The notes: generated by a model not told the origin, from the letters alone. DNA of 64,000 bases from Sphaerisporangium corydalis (GCF_025506355.1 NZ_JANZYP010000038.1:26564-90563), one strand, 5' to 3'. Counted from the stretch's first letter, positions 23,798 through 32,305 are shown. Translations and numbers: made by a program.

Positions 23798-25624
23798 ATG
23801 AGCGGCGGTCTCGTCGGATGGATCGACTTCGAACGCGACCTGACGGAGCGGGCGGACGTCGTGCACGCCATGACGGACACGATGCGCGACCGCGGCCCCG
23901 ACGCGGGCGCGGTCCACATCACCCGGCACGCGGCGCTCGGCCACCGCAGGCTCACCACCCCCGGCACCACCGAAAGCCCTCAGCCGGCGCTGTTCCCCGC
24001 GCACGGCGGCCCCTCCTCAGGCGAGGGGCCCATCGCGCTCGTGTACGACGGCGCGATCTACAACCTGGCCGCCGTCCGCCGGTCCCTGGACCTGTCCCCC
24101 GCCGCCACCGACACCGACGTGCTGCTGCGGGCCTACCTGACGCACGGCGCGGACTTCGTCACCCGCCTCGTCGGCCCGTTCGCGATCGCCGTCTGGGACC
24201 CGCGCGACCGGCGGCTACTGCTGGCACGGGACCACATGGGCCTGAAGCCGCTGTACTACCACCCCTACCCCGGCGGGATCCTGTTCGCCTCCCTCCCCAA
24301 GGGGATCATGGCGAACCCCCTCGTCACCCCGCGCCTCGACCGCTCCCTGATGACGATCGTGCTCCAGCCGCGCCTCACCCTCGCCGGTGAGACACCGCTC
24401 GCCGGCGTCCACGAGGTGAGACCCGCGCACGTCATCACCCGCACCCCCGACCACGGCCCGGTCTCGCGCGCCTACTGGTGCCTGACGAGCGGACCCCACC
24501 CCCACACCCCCGCCGAGACCGCCGGACACGTGAGGGACCTTCTCCACGAAGCCGTGGCGACCCAGCTCCCCGCCGCCGGCCCCTGCGCCGCGATGCTGTC
24601 CGGCGGCGTCGACTCGACCTCGGTCGCCGCACTGGCGGCCCGGTCCCTGCCGTACCCCCTCGACACGTACTGCGTCGACTTCGACAGCGACAAGGCCCAC
24701 TTCGCGCCGACCGAACTACGGCCCGACGTGGACAGCCCGTACGCCGCCGCCGCGGCGGAACACATGGGAAGCAGGCACACCACTCTCACCGCGACGATGC
24801 GGGACCTGCTCGACGTGATCCCGGCGACCCGCCGCGCACGTGACCTCCCCGGCTGGGGCCAGTTCGACGCGTCGATGTACCTGCTGTTCCGGCGAATGCG
24901 CCAGGACACCACCGTGGCCATGTCCGGTGAGGCCGCCGACGAGTTCTTCGGCGGATACCCCTACCTGTTCAAATCCGACCTGATCCGCCGCGACACCTTC
25001 CCCTGGCTCGGCGACGGCCCCAGACTCGCCGACTACCTGACCCCCGACCTCGCCCAGGACGGCGACGAGAAGGCCCGCTACGCGCAACTCCTCGGCGAAG
25101 TGCCGCGCCTGCCGGGCGAACAGGGCCTGGACGCACGCATGCGTGAGGTCCTGTACCTGGGAATGACCGGCCCGCTGGCCGTGGTCCTGGACCGCAAGGA
25201 ACGCATGAGCGCCGCACAGGGCCTCCACGTACGCCTGCCGTTCTGCGACCACCGCCTGGTCCAGTACGTATGGAACGTCCCCTGGTCCATGAAATGCGCC
25301 AACGGCCTGAAAAGCCTCCTCAAGCAGGCGATGGCCGACATCCTCCCCCCCACCACACTGAACCGCCAGAAGAGCGCCTACCCCCATGTCCAGAACCCGT
25401 CTTACGAAAAAGCCCTGGTCCACGAGGTCATGCGCATCACGAACGCGAGCGACTCCCCCCTGCACGGAATGTTCGACACCCCCCGCCTCAACGACCTCCT
25501 ACGCCGGATCGACACCGGCCGACTGAACGCCCGACTCCCCGGCGGCGCCAGCGCCGCACAACTCCTCGTCCAACTCGTCGAACTCGACGCCTGGATGCGC
25601 GCCCACCGAGTGACCCTGTCCTGA
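23798..25624 (+). CDS. Asparagine-synthetase-like enzyme lacking the glutaminase Cys; probable beta-lactam synthetase
   Basis: The 608-residue protein has the AsnB layout: an N-terminal Ntn-hydrolase-like domain (RGPDAGAVHI, LGHRRLTTP), then the ATP-pyrophosphatase loop SGGVDSTSVAAL near residue 268, MSGEAADEFFGGYPY, and RLPFCDHRLVQYVW. It begins MSGGLVGWID, where active AsnB starts MCGI; Cys2 is Ser2, so glutamine-derived ammonia is not expected. Carbapenam and clavulanate beta-lactam synthetases show the same loss and instead use an internal amine. TblS of tabtoxin belongs to this group. AGGGGAGC precedes the ATG. It ends the plus operon. Confidence 0.87.
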   Translation: MSGGLVGWIDFERDLTERADVVHAMTDTMRDRGPDAGAVHITRHAALGHRRLTTPGTTESPQPALFPAHGGPSSGEGPIALVYDGAIYNLAAVRRSLDLSPAATDTDVLLRAYLTHGADFVTRLVGPFAIAVWDPRDRRLLLARDHMGLKPLYYHPYPGGILFASLPKGIMANPLVTPRLDRSLMTIVLQPRLTLAGETPLAGVHEVRPAHVITRTPDHGPVSRAYWCLTSGPHPHTPAETAGHVRDLLHEAVATQLPAAGPCAAMLSGGVDSTSVAALAARSLPYPLDTYCVDFDSDKAHFAPTELRPDVDSPYAAAAAEHMGSRHTTLTATMRDLLDVIPATRRARDLPGWGQFDASMYLLFRRMRQDTTVAMSGEAADEFFGGYPYLFKSDLIRRDTFPWLGDGPRLADYLTPDLAQDGDEKARYAQLLGEVPRLPGEQGLDARMREVLYLGMTGPLAVVLDRKERMSAAQGLHVRLPFCDHRLVQYVWNVPWSMKCANGLKSLLKQAMADILPPTTLNRQKSAYPHVQNPSYEKALVHEVMRITNASDSPLHGMFDTPRLNDLLRRIDTGRLNARLPGGASAAQLLVQLVELDAWMRAHRVTLS

Positions 25625-25762
25625 CCCGCTCGGTGTGCGGCGGCAGGCCGGTCAGGCAGATCGCGACGTCCCACCGGGCGTCGGCGCGCCGGCGGGCAAG
25701 GTCGCTGATCACTGATGGCCATTGGCGCTCCTCGCCGGTGGCCGGGCGGAATCCCGGACTGA

Positions 25763-26230
25763 TCACCCGCGTGACGGCCGTCCCTCGCCTGCGGATGACG
25801 AGCGATCGCCGAAGGCGAGTTCGCCCCCAAGCTGGCTGTACAGCTCAAGTTGGTCGTAGTAGATCCGATGAGTGATGATCTTGTCGTTGCCGACGGAGCA
25901 GGTGCTGGTGCCGCGCACGGCGACAGGACGGCCGGTTCCGTCCAGCACACCCCCGCTGGGCAGCACCAAAGGCCCGTCATGCGTGCCGGTGAGCATCCAT
26001 TCGGTCACTGCGGGATCGGCGCAGAACACCGTGTGCCAGACCGTCATGCGCAGGTCCGGAAATCCCTTGAAGACCTCCTCGTAGAACGAGGCGATCTGGT
26101 CGTGTCCTTCCGCGACGCCCTCTGGGGTCACCAGGACCCCGTCCCGGCTGTGGCACTGAAGAACACGATCCAGATCGTGGGCGTTGAAGGCCTCGAGCAG
26201 CCTGTCCTTGAGGTCGCGAGCGTTGCCCAT
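25763..26230 (-). CDS. SnoaL/NTF2-like protein
   Basis: The 155-residue protein begins DLKDRLLEAFNAHDLDRVLQ, followed by SFYEEVFKGFPDLRMTV and HRIYYDQLELYSQLG, the pattern of polyketide-cyclase-like NTF2 folds of the SnoaL type. It lies convergent with the beta-lactam synthetase gene. I place the start at the ATG at 26230, eight bases after GAGGGG. It lies 110 bp downstream of the formaldehyde-dehydrogenase-like gene on the same strand. Function is unknown; the fold serves many small-molecule roles. Membership of the cluster is unlikely but cannot be excluded. Confidence 0.75.
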   Translation of the reverse strand: MGNARDLKDRLLEAFNAHDLDRVLQCHSRDGVLVTPEGVAEGHDQIASFYEEVFKGFPDLRMTVWHTVFCADPAVTEWMLTGTHDGPLVLPSGGVLDGTGRPVAVRGTSTCSVGNDKIITHRIYYDQLELYSQLGGELAFGDRSSSAGEGRPSRG

Positions 26231-26340
26231 GGTCATCACCCCTCGATAGGGACCCTTCCGGCGATGGACGCGCCAGCACGGCGGCCGGCCCTTCGCGCCG
26301 TGCTGGCGTGCGACCGGCGGCGGTGGCGGGTCGCCGGGTG

Positions 26341-27492
26341 TCAGCCGAGCCGGCCGGGATGGATGACGACCTTGGTCCAGCCGAGATCCCGCCGGTCGAA
26401 ATGCTCGTAGCCGTCCGGTGCGTCGTCCAGGTTCAGTTCGTGCGAGACGACCCAGGACGGCCGGGCCTTCCCTTCGTGGATGAGCGTGCCGAGCCGCCGG
26501 TTGTAGCGCTTCACGTCGCACTGGCCGTTGCCGATCTTCTGGCCCTTGAACCAGAACATCCCGTAGTCGAAGGCGATCTCGCCCTGCTTGAAAAGATCGT
26601 CCGGGCTGCCGGGGTCCGACGGGATGAAGACGCCGACGACGCCGATGGTCCCGGTGAACTTGACCGATTTGACGAGGTCGTTGAGCGTCATGTTGGGGTG
26701 CTCGTGCCCCTGCGGGTCGTGCGCCTGGTAACCCACGCACTCGCAGCCCCGGTCGGCGCCCATGCCCTTGGTGAGCTCCATGACCTGATCGACCGGTGAC
26801 GACCGGGAGTCGTCGATCGCGATCGCGCCGATCTCCTCGGCTTTGGCGAGCCGGTCGGGGTGGCGGTCGACGACCATCACCTTGCTCGCGCTCTGGAGCG
26901 TGGCGGAGTAGGCGGCCATCAGCCCGACGGGCCCCGCCCCGTAGATCACGACCGAGTCGCCCGCCTCTACCTGGGCGAGTTGGGTCGCGTGCCAGCCGGT
27001 CGGCCAGATGTCGGCGAGCATCACGTAGTCGTTCTGCTTCTCCCGCGCGTCGTCCGGGAGGACGAGGCAGTTGAAGTCGCCGTACGGCACTCGCAGCAGC
27101 TCGGCCTGGCCGCCGCTGTAGGGCCCCATGTCCGCGAAGCCGTACGCCGCCCCGGCCATGCCCGGCTCGGGATTGGTGGTGAGGCAGTAGGCCGTCAGGC
27201 CCGTTTCGCAGTTCACACAGAAGCCGCACGAGATGTTGAACGGGATGCAGACCACGTCGCCGACGCGGACGCGGTCGACAGCCGGTCCGACCTCGACCAC
27301 TTCGCCGAGGTTCTCGTGACCGAGGACCCGGCCCGTCTCGAAGTCGGTCCGGCCTTCGTACATGTGCAGGTCCGACCCGCAGATATTGGTCGTGGTGATG
27401 CGAACCAGGACATCGGTGGGCCGCTCAATGCGCGCGTCTGGGACTTGCTCGATGCTGACCTGTCGAGGTCCGTTGTATACGACTGCTTTCAT
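26341..27492 (-). CDS. Zinc alcohol dehydrogenase, glutathione-independent formaldehyde dehydrogenase-like
   Basis: The 383-residue protein has the catalytic zinc motifs NICGSDLHMYEG and LGHENLGEVVE, the structural zinc cysteines CGFCVNC with YC nearby, and the Rossmann loop YGAGPVGLMAAYSATL. The insertion IWPTGWHAT and overall length fit Pseudomonas-type formaldehyde dehydrogenases that work without glutathione. It may oxidise aldehydes or alcohols with a tightly bound NAD. It is probably co-transcribed with the SnoaL-like gene. Substrate is inferred from family only. Confidence 0.85.
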   Translation of the reverse strand: MKAVVYNGPRQVSIEQVPDARIERPTDVLVRITTTNICGSDLHMYEGRTDFETGRVLGHENLGEVVEVGPAVDRVRVGDVVCIPFNISCGFCVNCETGLTAYCLTTNPEPGMAGAAYGFADMGPYSGGQAELLRVPYGDFNCLVLPDDAREKQNDYVMLADIWPTGWHATQLAQVEAGDSVVIYGAGPVGLMAAYSATLQSASKVMVVDRHPDRLAKAEEIGAIAIDDSRSSPVDQVMELTKGMGADRGCECVGYQAHDPQGHEHPNMTLNDLVKSVKFTGTIGVVGVFIPSDPGSPDDLFKQGEIAFDYGMFWFKGQKIGNGQCDVKRYNRRLGTLIHEGKARPSWVVSHELNLDDAPDGYEHFDRRDLGWTKVVIHPGRLG

Positions 27493-27693
27493 GATTTCCT
27501 CGCATGCGATCGTTCGCGAAGGATCGCCTTACCCGTCAACGACGGGAAGGAAGGTGCTGCGCCGTGCATCTGGTCAACGGTGCGTTCCTCCTTCATCGCC
27601 AGCCATGACCGCGCCCCTGGCAGGACGCGGCGCCAAGTCACCGGGCGTCTGGGCGGGCCGTCAGAGCTGATCGCCGAGGCCGTCCCGATCACC

Positions 27694-27915
27694 TCAGAGC
27701 AGCAGGTCGAAGACACCTATCTTGGTGAGGGGTAGATCCCAGGGTTCGATGATGTCGCGACGGTTGGCCCCGGCGTGGGCCTGGCCGATCAGCAGAAGGT
27801 CGTGGACCTTGTCGTTCACGAAGTCGCCGTAGCGCCGCAGGTCGTCCTTGTCGATATCGACACCTGCGGCGCTGCGGAAGAAGCGTTCGAATCTCGACAC
27901 CGCCATGACAGCCAT
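27694..27915 (-). CDS. DUF1931-like single histone-fold protein
   Basis: The 73-residue protein reads FERFFRSAAGVDIDKDDLRR, then NDKVHDLLLIGQAHAGANRR and DIIEPWDLPLTK, the first half of DUF1931 proteins, and ends abruptly in IGVFDLLL. In the longer members the FDLLL end belongs to a second, histone-like half about 70 residues later. The gene may be a compact single-fold version or an internal deletion. GGAAGGAGAC precedes the ATG region. It sits 28 bp downstream of the FAD reductase gene on the same strand. Family call from memory of the motif; role unknown. Confidence 0.6.
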   Translation of the reverse strand: MAVMAVSRFERFFRSAAGVDIDKDDLRRYGDFVNDKVHDLLLIGQAHAGANRRDIIEPWDLPLTKIGVFDLLL

Positions 27916-27942
27916 GGAGGTCTCCTTCCTTCCGGCCCGGAG

Positions 27943-29613
27943 TCACTCTCCGGCCTGGAGGTAGTCGTGGATCAGCCGTACGGCCATGGCGCCTTCACCG
28001 ACCGCCGCGGCCACCCGCTTGACCGACCCGCTCCGCACGTCCCCGGCCGCGAACACGCCCGTGCTGCTCGTCTCCAGCGGGAACGGCCGGCCGACGGAGT
28101 CGGGCACGCCTTCCCTGCCCGACCGGCCGGCGTCCGCGCCCGTCAGTATGTAGCCCCGCGGGTCGAGCGCGATCTCGTCGGCCAGCCAGGCGGTGTACGG
28201 CTCCGCGCCGATGAAGATGAACATCGCGCGGGCCTCGATCGTGGAACGCTCCCCGGTGCGGTTGTTCTCGGCGATGACCGCGGCGAGCCGCTCTTCCCCG
28301 ATCAGCTCCCGGACCTCGGTGTTCGGCATGATCTGGATCCGGGGGTGCCGTTCGACCTCGACGGCCAGGTAGCGGGACATGCTCCTGGACAGCGTGTCGT
28401 CCCGCACGAGCAGCCGGACGCAGTCGGCGTGCCGGGCCAGGAACAGGGCGGCCTGACCGGCCGAGTTGCCTCCGCCCACGACGACGATCGGCTCCCGCAC
28501 GCACATCTGGGCTTCGAACATGGTCGCCGCGTAATAGACGCTCGTGGGCTCGAACCTTTCCAGGTTCACCCCGTCGAGCCTCCGGTAGCGGACGCCGGTC
28601 GCGATGATCAGGGTGCGCGCGTGGATCGTGCCGCCCTCCCCCACGGTCACGGTGTGATCGCCCGCGTTCAGGCGCAGTCCGCATGCCTGTGCGGGGACGA
28701 GGAACCGCGCGCCGAACTTGCCGGCCTGGATCGCCGCCCGCTCCGCCATTTCCCCGCCGGAGATCCCGGACGGGAAGCCGAGGTAGTTCTCGATCCGCGA
28801 GGAGGTGCCCGCCTGGCCGCCCGTCGCGACATCGTCCAGGACCGTCGTCGCGAGACCCTCCGACGCCCCGTAGACCGCCGCCGCCAGCCCCGCCGGCCCG
28901 GCCCCGATGACGAGCAGGTCGCATCGGGTCTCCTGTACCCCTGGTGCGGGAAGCCCGATCGCCCGGGCCAGCTCCGCGTTGCTCGGGTTGCGGAGCACCG
29001 TCTCGCCACGCCAGATCACGACCGGGGTATCCTCCGGGGTGACGCCCATGCTCCGCAGGAACCGGTCTGCCTCTCGGTCCTGCTCCAGGTCGATCCACCG
29101 GTGCGGCAGCCGGTTGCGTGCCGCGAACTCCCGCAGCCGCCGGGAGTCGGCCGAGAAGCGGGAGCCGACGACGCGGAAACCGGCCCCGAGTCCGATGAGC
29201 ATCGTGCGGCGGACGAGGTAGGCCCGCAGGATGAGGTCGCCGAGTGCCGGATCCCCGGCGACCAGGCGGCGGAGCGCGTCCGCCGGCACGGCGAGGACCT
29301 CACCGTCCTCGGCCACCACGCCGGTGACGAAGCCCACCTGGCCGGTGAGCACGTTGAGCTCTCCCAGGAATCGGCCTGCCCCGTGGACGCCGATCACCTG
29401 GTCGTCCGCTCCGAATCCCTCGACCGTCGCCACCTTGCCGGCCAGGACCGCGAAGAACTCGGTACACGGAAGGCCCTCCGCGTACAGGACCTCGTCCCGG
29501 TGGACGCGGCGCCGCTCGCCGTGCGGGGCCAGCGCCTGGAGCTGCGCGTCACTCAGCCGCGGGTAGGCTCCCTGCGGGTCCGGCGTCTCGCGGAGCTCAG
29601 CTGGCCAGCGCAT
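27943..29613 (-). CDS. cNMP-binding-domain plus thioredoxin-reductase-like flavoprotein
   Basis: The protein of about 556 residues starts with a cyclic-nucleotide-binding-like domain (FFAVLAGKVATVEGFG, LGELNVLTGQ). It then has a glutaredoxin/thioredoxin-like middle (VTPEDTPVVIWRGETVLRNP) and a C-terminal FAD/NAD part (LLVIGAGPAGLAAAVYGASE; VVVGGGNSAGQAALFLAR; TGVFAAGDVR). No CxxC redox motif is seen between the nucleotide folds, unlike true thioredoxin reductase. A 39-bp tandem duplication repeats the start, so translation can begin at 29652 or 29613. Such fusions are found in actinobacteria near stress genes; the ligand and substrate are unknown. Confidence 0.85.
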   Translation of the reverse strand: MRWPAELRETPDPQGAYPRLSDAQLQALAPHGERRRVHRDEVLYAEGLPCTEFFAVLAGKVATVEGFGADDQVIGVHGAGRFLGELNVLTGQVGFVTGVVAEDGEVLAVPADALRRLVAGDPALGDLILRAYLVRRTMLIGLGAGFRVVGSRFSADSRRLREFAARNRLPHRWIDLEQDREADRFLRSMGVTPEDTPVVIWRGETVLRNPSNAELARAIGLPAPGVQETRCDLLVIGAGPAGLAAAVYGASEGLATTVLDDVATGGQAGTSSRIENYLGFPSGISGGEMAERAAIQAGKFGARFLVPAQACGLRLNAGDHTVTVGEGGTIHARTLIIATGVRYRRLDGVNLERFEPTSVYYAATMFEAQMCVREPIVVVGGGNSAGQAALFLARHADCVRLLVRDDTLSRSMSRYLAVEVERHPRIQIMPNTEVRELIGEERLAAVIAENNRTGERSTIEARAMFIFIGAEPYTAWLADEIALDPRGYILTGADAGRSGREGVPDSVGRPFPLETSSTGVFAAGDVRSGSVKRVAAAVGEGAMAVRLIHDYLQAGE

Positions 29614-29656
29614 CGTCTCCGGCGTCTCGCGGAGCTCAGCTGGCCAGCGCATCGTC
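29579..29656. repeat. Perfect 39-bp tandem duplication over a start codon
   Basis: Two identical 39-bp copies (29579-29617 and 29618-29656) lie head to tail. In the flavoprotein frame each encodes MRWPAELRETP plus two residues, so the gene has two consecutive in-frame ATGs 39 bp apart. The inner copy reads GGAGACG before its ATG; the outer copy has GGTGGACG. Confidence 0.9.
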
Positions 29657-29731
29657 CACCCAGGGCAGCCGGTTCTTCCGCCCGCATTTCGAGCATTGGG
29701 CGACGTTCGCGTCCTTGGTCGGTGACCGCAT
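29636..29731 (-). CDS. 31-residue zinc-ribbon peptide, shortened thioredoxin-2-like lead
   Basis: An ATG at 29731 opens a 31-codon frame reading QCSKCGRKNRLPWVDDALAS. The CxxCGRxNR part is the N-terminal zinc ribbon of thioredoxin-2 proteins; LPWVDDA resembles the segment that follows the second CxxC there. The second CxxC and the thioredoxin domain are missing. GGAGGTCTGACC precedes the start. Its stop lies inside the first 39-bp repeat, overlapping the flavoprotein start. It may be a relic, or a small zinc-binding peptide coupled to the flavoprotein. Too short for certainty. Confidence 0.45.
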   Translation of the reverse strand: MRSPTKDANVAQCSKCGRKNRLPWVDDALAS

Positions 29732-29996
29732 GGTCAGACCTCCGGATCCCCTACGTCATCGAGGGTGTGCCGCCGGTCGGTGCGACATGGACGACCGTCC
29801 CGCCGAGGGCGCCGCCCGCGACCGGTTCGCCGGTCCCGGCGGCCGCTCGGTGACGAGCCGCTGCTCAGCCTCCTCTACACCCCCAAGCTATCTCCGCCGC
29901 CGAAGACGCTTTGCGGCACCCCCAACGCTGACCAGCGGCCATCCCCGCGCGTGATCCCTTTCTGCCGTATCGGCGTGCGGACCTGTCTCGCGGCGA

Positions 29997-30818
29997 TCAG
30001 TGACCTTGTTCCCGGCCGAGGAAGCACGACAGCAGGCGCCTGAAGTCGTGCGGGTGCTCGAGCGCCGGTACGTGCCCGCAGCGGCCGAGCACGTGCAGGC
30101 GGACATCGGCCAGGTGGTCGAGCAGGGGCAGGGCCGCCGTCCCGAGCGGGGTGAGCCGGTCCTCGGCGCCGTGGACGAGCAGCACGGGCGCGCGGATCCC
30201 TGTCAGCGTTCGCGCCGGGAGGGTGAGCTCGTCGGCCCAACGTGCCCTGGGTGGAGGGAACAACGACGCGAACGCGGCCGCCCCCGCTCGCATCGCGGCC
30301 GCACGGGCGGCGACGGCCGACTCGGTCACGAGCGCCTGGTCCAGGACGAGGCGGCTCAGCATGTCCCGTGCCCCGTGCGGGCCGGCGGGGGCGGCCCAGA
30401 CCGCGTCGAGGTCGGCGGACAGCGGCGCCCCGGGGGCGCCCATCGTCGAGACCGCCACGACACGGGTGACCTGCCGGGGACGCGCGGCCGCCAGCGCCAG
30501 CGCCACGGCACCGCCCATGGAGTGGCCCACCACGGCGTAGTGCTCGGCACCGAGGGCGTCCATCAGGCCCGCGGCCTGCTCCGTCCACAGCCGGAGCCCG
30601 CCCCTTGCGCCCGCCGGGATCGGTGTGCGGCCGAACCCCGCCTGGTCAGGAGCCACCACGTGCCAGGACGTGCCCAGCGCCTGTGCCGTCGTCGCCCAGG
30701 CGCCGGATCCGGTCGTACCGGGTCCGGAGCCGTGCAGCATCAGCACCGCGGGCCCGGTGCCGCTCTCCAGGACGTGGACGGGGGAGCCGCCGACCGTGAC
30801 GGTCCGAAGTGCCGTCAC
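29997..30818 (-). CDS. Alpha/beta hydrolase
   Basis: The 273-residue protein has the oxyanion region LMLHGSGPGTTGSGAW, the nucleophile elbow VVGHSMGGAV (Ser about residue 97), the acid in VHGAEDRLTP and the histidine in GRCGHVPALEHP. These resemble C-C hydrolases of the meta-cleavage type (GSGPG motif). It could hydrolyse an ester or vinylogous diketone. The DJ-1/PfpI gene lies 19 bp upstream on the same strand, so the two are probably co-transcribed. Confidence 0.85.
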   Translation of the reverse strand: MTALRTVTVGGSPVHVLESGTGPAVLMLHGSGPGTTGSGAWATTAQALGTSWHVVAPDQAGFGRTPIPAGARGGLRLWTEQAAGLMDALGAEHYAVVGHSMGGAVALALAAARPRQVTRVVAVSTMGAPGAPLSADLDAVWAAPAGPHGARDMLSRLVLDQALVTESAVAARAAAMRAGAAAFASLFPPPRARWADELTLPARTLTGIRAPVLLVHGAEDRLTPLGTAALPLLDHLADVRLHVLGRCGHVPALEHPHDFRRLLSCFLGREQGH

Positions 30819-30837
30819 CGAGACGGGTCCGGTGTGC

Positions 30838-31407
30838 TCATGCCGGCGCGGAGTCGATGGACTTCGAGAAGAGCTCCATCATCGCCCTGCCGAACTGCGG
30901 CATGTCGGGCCACCCCCGGCAGGAGACGAGGTTGCCGTCCACGACGTCGGGAGCGTCGATGACCGTCGCGCCCGCGTTCTCCATGTCACCGGTGATGGGG
31001 GGGAAGCACGCCGTCTTGCGACCCTTCAGCAGCCCGTACACGGCCGGCACCTGCGCGCCGTGGCACACCAGCGCGATCGGGAGGTCGCGCGCGAAGAAGT
31101 GCTCGGTGATGCGCCTGACGTCGGCGTCGACCCGGATCCACTCGGGGGCACGTCCCCCGGGGATGATGAGGGCGTCATAGAGCTCGACGTCGACCTCGGC
31201 CCAGGGCACGTCGACCGGCAGCTTCCGGCCGTTCTTCTCCACGTAGGCGTCGGAGTTGGGGTCGAACTCGTGGATGACCAGCTGAATGTCACGCATCGTC
31301 CGTGACGAGACGTCGACGTCCCAGCCGCCCTCCTGCACGCGATAGTAGGGATACATGGTGTCGAGCTCCTCGGCGGCGTCGCCGGTCAGGAGCAGCGCTC
31401 TGGGCAC
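30838..31407 (-). CDS. DJ-1/PfpI family protein
   Basis: The 189-residue protein has the family's YDALIIPGGRAPEWI (Glu/Gly-rich oxyanion loop region) and the nucleophile elbow IALVCHGAQV, with Cys about residue 117. Family members act as glyoxalase-like, chaperone or amidase-like enzymes. The ATG at 31407 follows GAGAAGCAGG. A short A/T-richer stretch upstream (GGATCCGATCCAATCCGATC) separates it from the GntR gene and may hold a promoter. Confidence 0.85.
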   Translation of the reverse strand: MPRALLLTGDAAEELDTMYPYYRVQEGGWDVDVSSRTMRDIQLVIHEFDPNSDAYVEKNGRKLPVDVPWAEVDVELYDALIIPGGRAPEWIRVDADVRRITEHFFARDLPIALVCHGAQVPAVYGLLKGRKTACFPPITGDMENAGATVIDAPDVVDGNLVSCRGWPDMPQFGRAMMELFSKSIDSAPA

Positions 31408-31495
31408 CTGCTTCTCCTCGCATCTGGAACGGGTGAGGCGGGATCCGATCCAATCCGATCCGATTGGGTTAGCATTCCTCGGCCCAGCCCACCCG

Positions 31496-32239
31496 TCAAG
31501 CCTTTACCGCCATTCCGTCCACGCCCTCGGCCTGGTCGAACAACCGCCGGAACCGCTCGCCGGACAGCAGGATGTGCCGGCGCATGGCGTAGGCGGCGGC
31601 GTCGGGGTCACGCGCGGCGATCGCGGCCAGGACCTCTTCGTGCTCGGCCATGGCCAGGTGGGTGACCTGGTTGTCGTGGAGGAGCCGGAACAGGTGCACG
31701 TGCGCGTGCAGGCGGGCGAGCGCTTCGCGGATGACCTCGTTCTCCGCGCTCAGGGCGATGAGATCGTGAAAGGCGGCGTCGCGTAGCCCGAAGGCGCCAT
31801 AGGCCATGAGCCCCTCGCCCCCGTCCAGCTCCGCCATCTCCTCCAGCATTCGCCGCAGACCGGCCACCTGCGTCGAGGATGCGCGTTCGGCGGATCTGCG
31901 CGCCGCCGCCGGCTCGAGGAGCAGGCGGACCTCAAGCATGTCCTCGAATCGGTTACGGGTGATCTGGGGGGGAATGCGATAGCCGGCATGGGGCACACGC
32001 ACGACCAGGCCCTCGGCCTCCATGCGGTTCAGGGCGTCCCGGATCGGCGTCTGCGAGACCCCCAGCTCCCGCGCCAGGACGTCGATCGTGACGCGGGAGC
32101 CGGGCTCGATCCGTAGCGACATCAGCTGTCCGAGCAGCGTGTCGTACACCTCGTCGGCAAGCCGGCCGCGAGATCTTCCCGGCGGCGTTCCGCCCGCCAT
32201 GGCCCCGCGGCGCCGCGCGATCACCACTTCGTCGTCCAT
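31496..32239 (-). CDS. GntR-family regulator, FadR/FCD subfamily
   Basis: The 247-residue protein has the GntR winged helix (LADEVYDTLLGQLMSLRIEP then LARELGVSQTPIRDALNRME, about residues 25-75). It is followed by an all-helical FCD domain (FEDMLEVRLLLEPAAARRSA; FHDLIALSAENEVI; H-rich ligand helix MAEHEEVLAAI). FCD regulators usually bind a carboxylate or sugar acid at a metal site. It is divergent from the ABC uptake cassette and is the likely repressor of it. The ATG at 32239 is preferred over upstream in-frame codons, which run into the cassette promoter region. Confidence 0.87.
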   Translation of the reverse strand: MDDEVVIARRRGAMAGGTPPGRSRGRLADEVYDTLLGQLMSLRIEPGSRVTIDVLARELGVSQTPIRDALNRMEAEGLVVRVPHAGYRIPPQITRNRFEDMLEVRLLLEPAAARRSAERASSTQVAGLRRMLEEMAELDGGEGLMAYGAFGLRDAAFHDLIALSAENEVIREALARLHAHVHLFRLLHDNQVTHLAMAEHEEVLAAIAARDPDAAAYAMRRHILLSGERFRRLFDQAEGVDGMAVKA

Positions 32240-32305
32240 CGTGACGTGAGGTCCTTTCCTGTGTCTTCGGGAACCTGTTGACATCGGCCGCACCACTGCG
32301 GGATG

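Noticed and set aside
19474..25624. The plus operon as ordinary lysine biosynthesis
   Set aside because: No dapA, dapB, dapE or dapF; Asn-synthetase-like enzyme and methyltransferase are coupled in; LysA-like enzyme altered; divergent to ACP and exporter genes.
27489..27716. A 75-codon minus-strand ORF between the formaldehyde dehydrogenase and DUF1931 genes
   Set aside because: No ribosome site, no family, mixed codon use; lies in the promoter region of the dehydrogenase.
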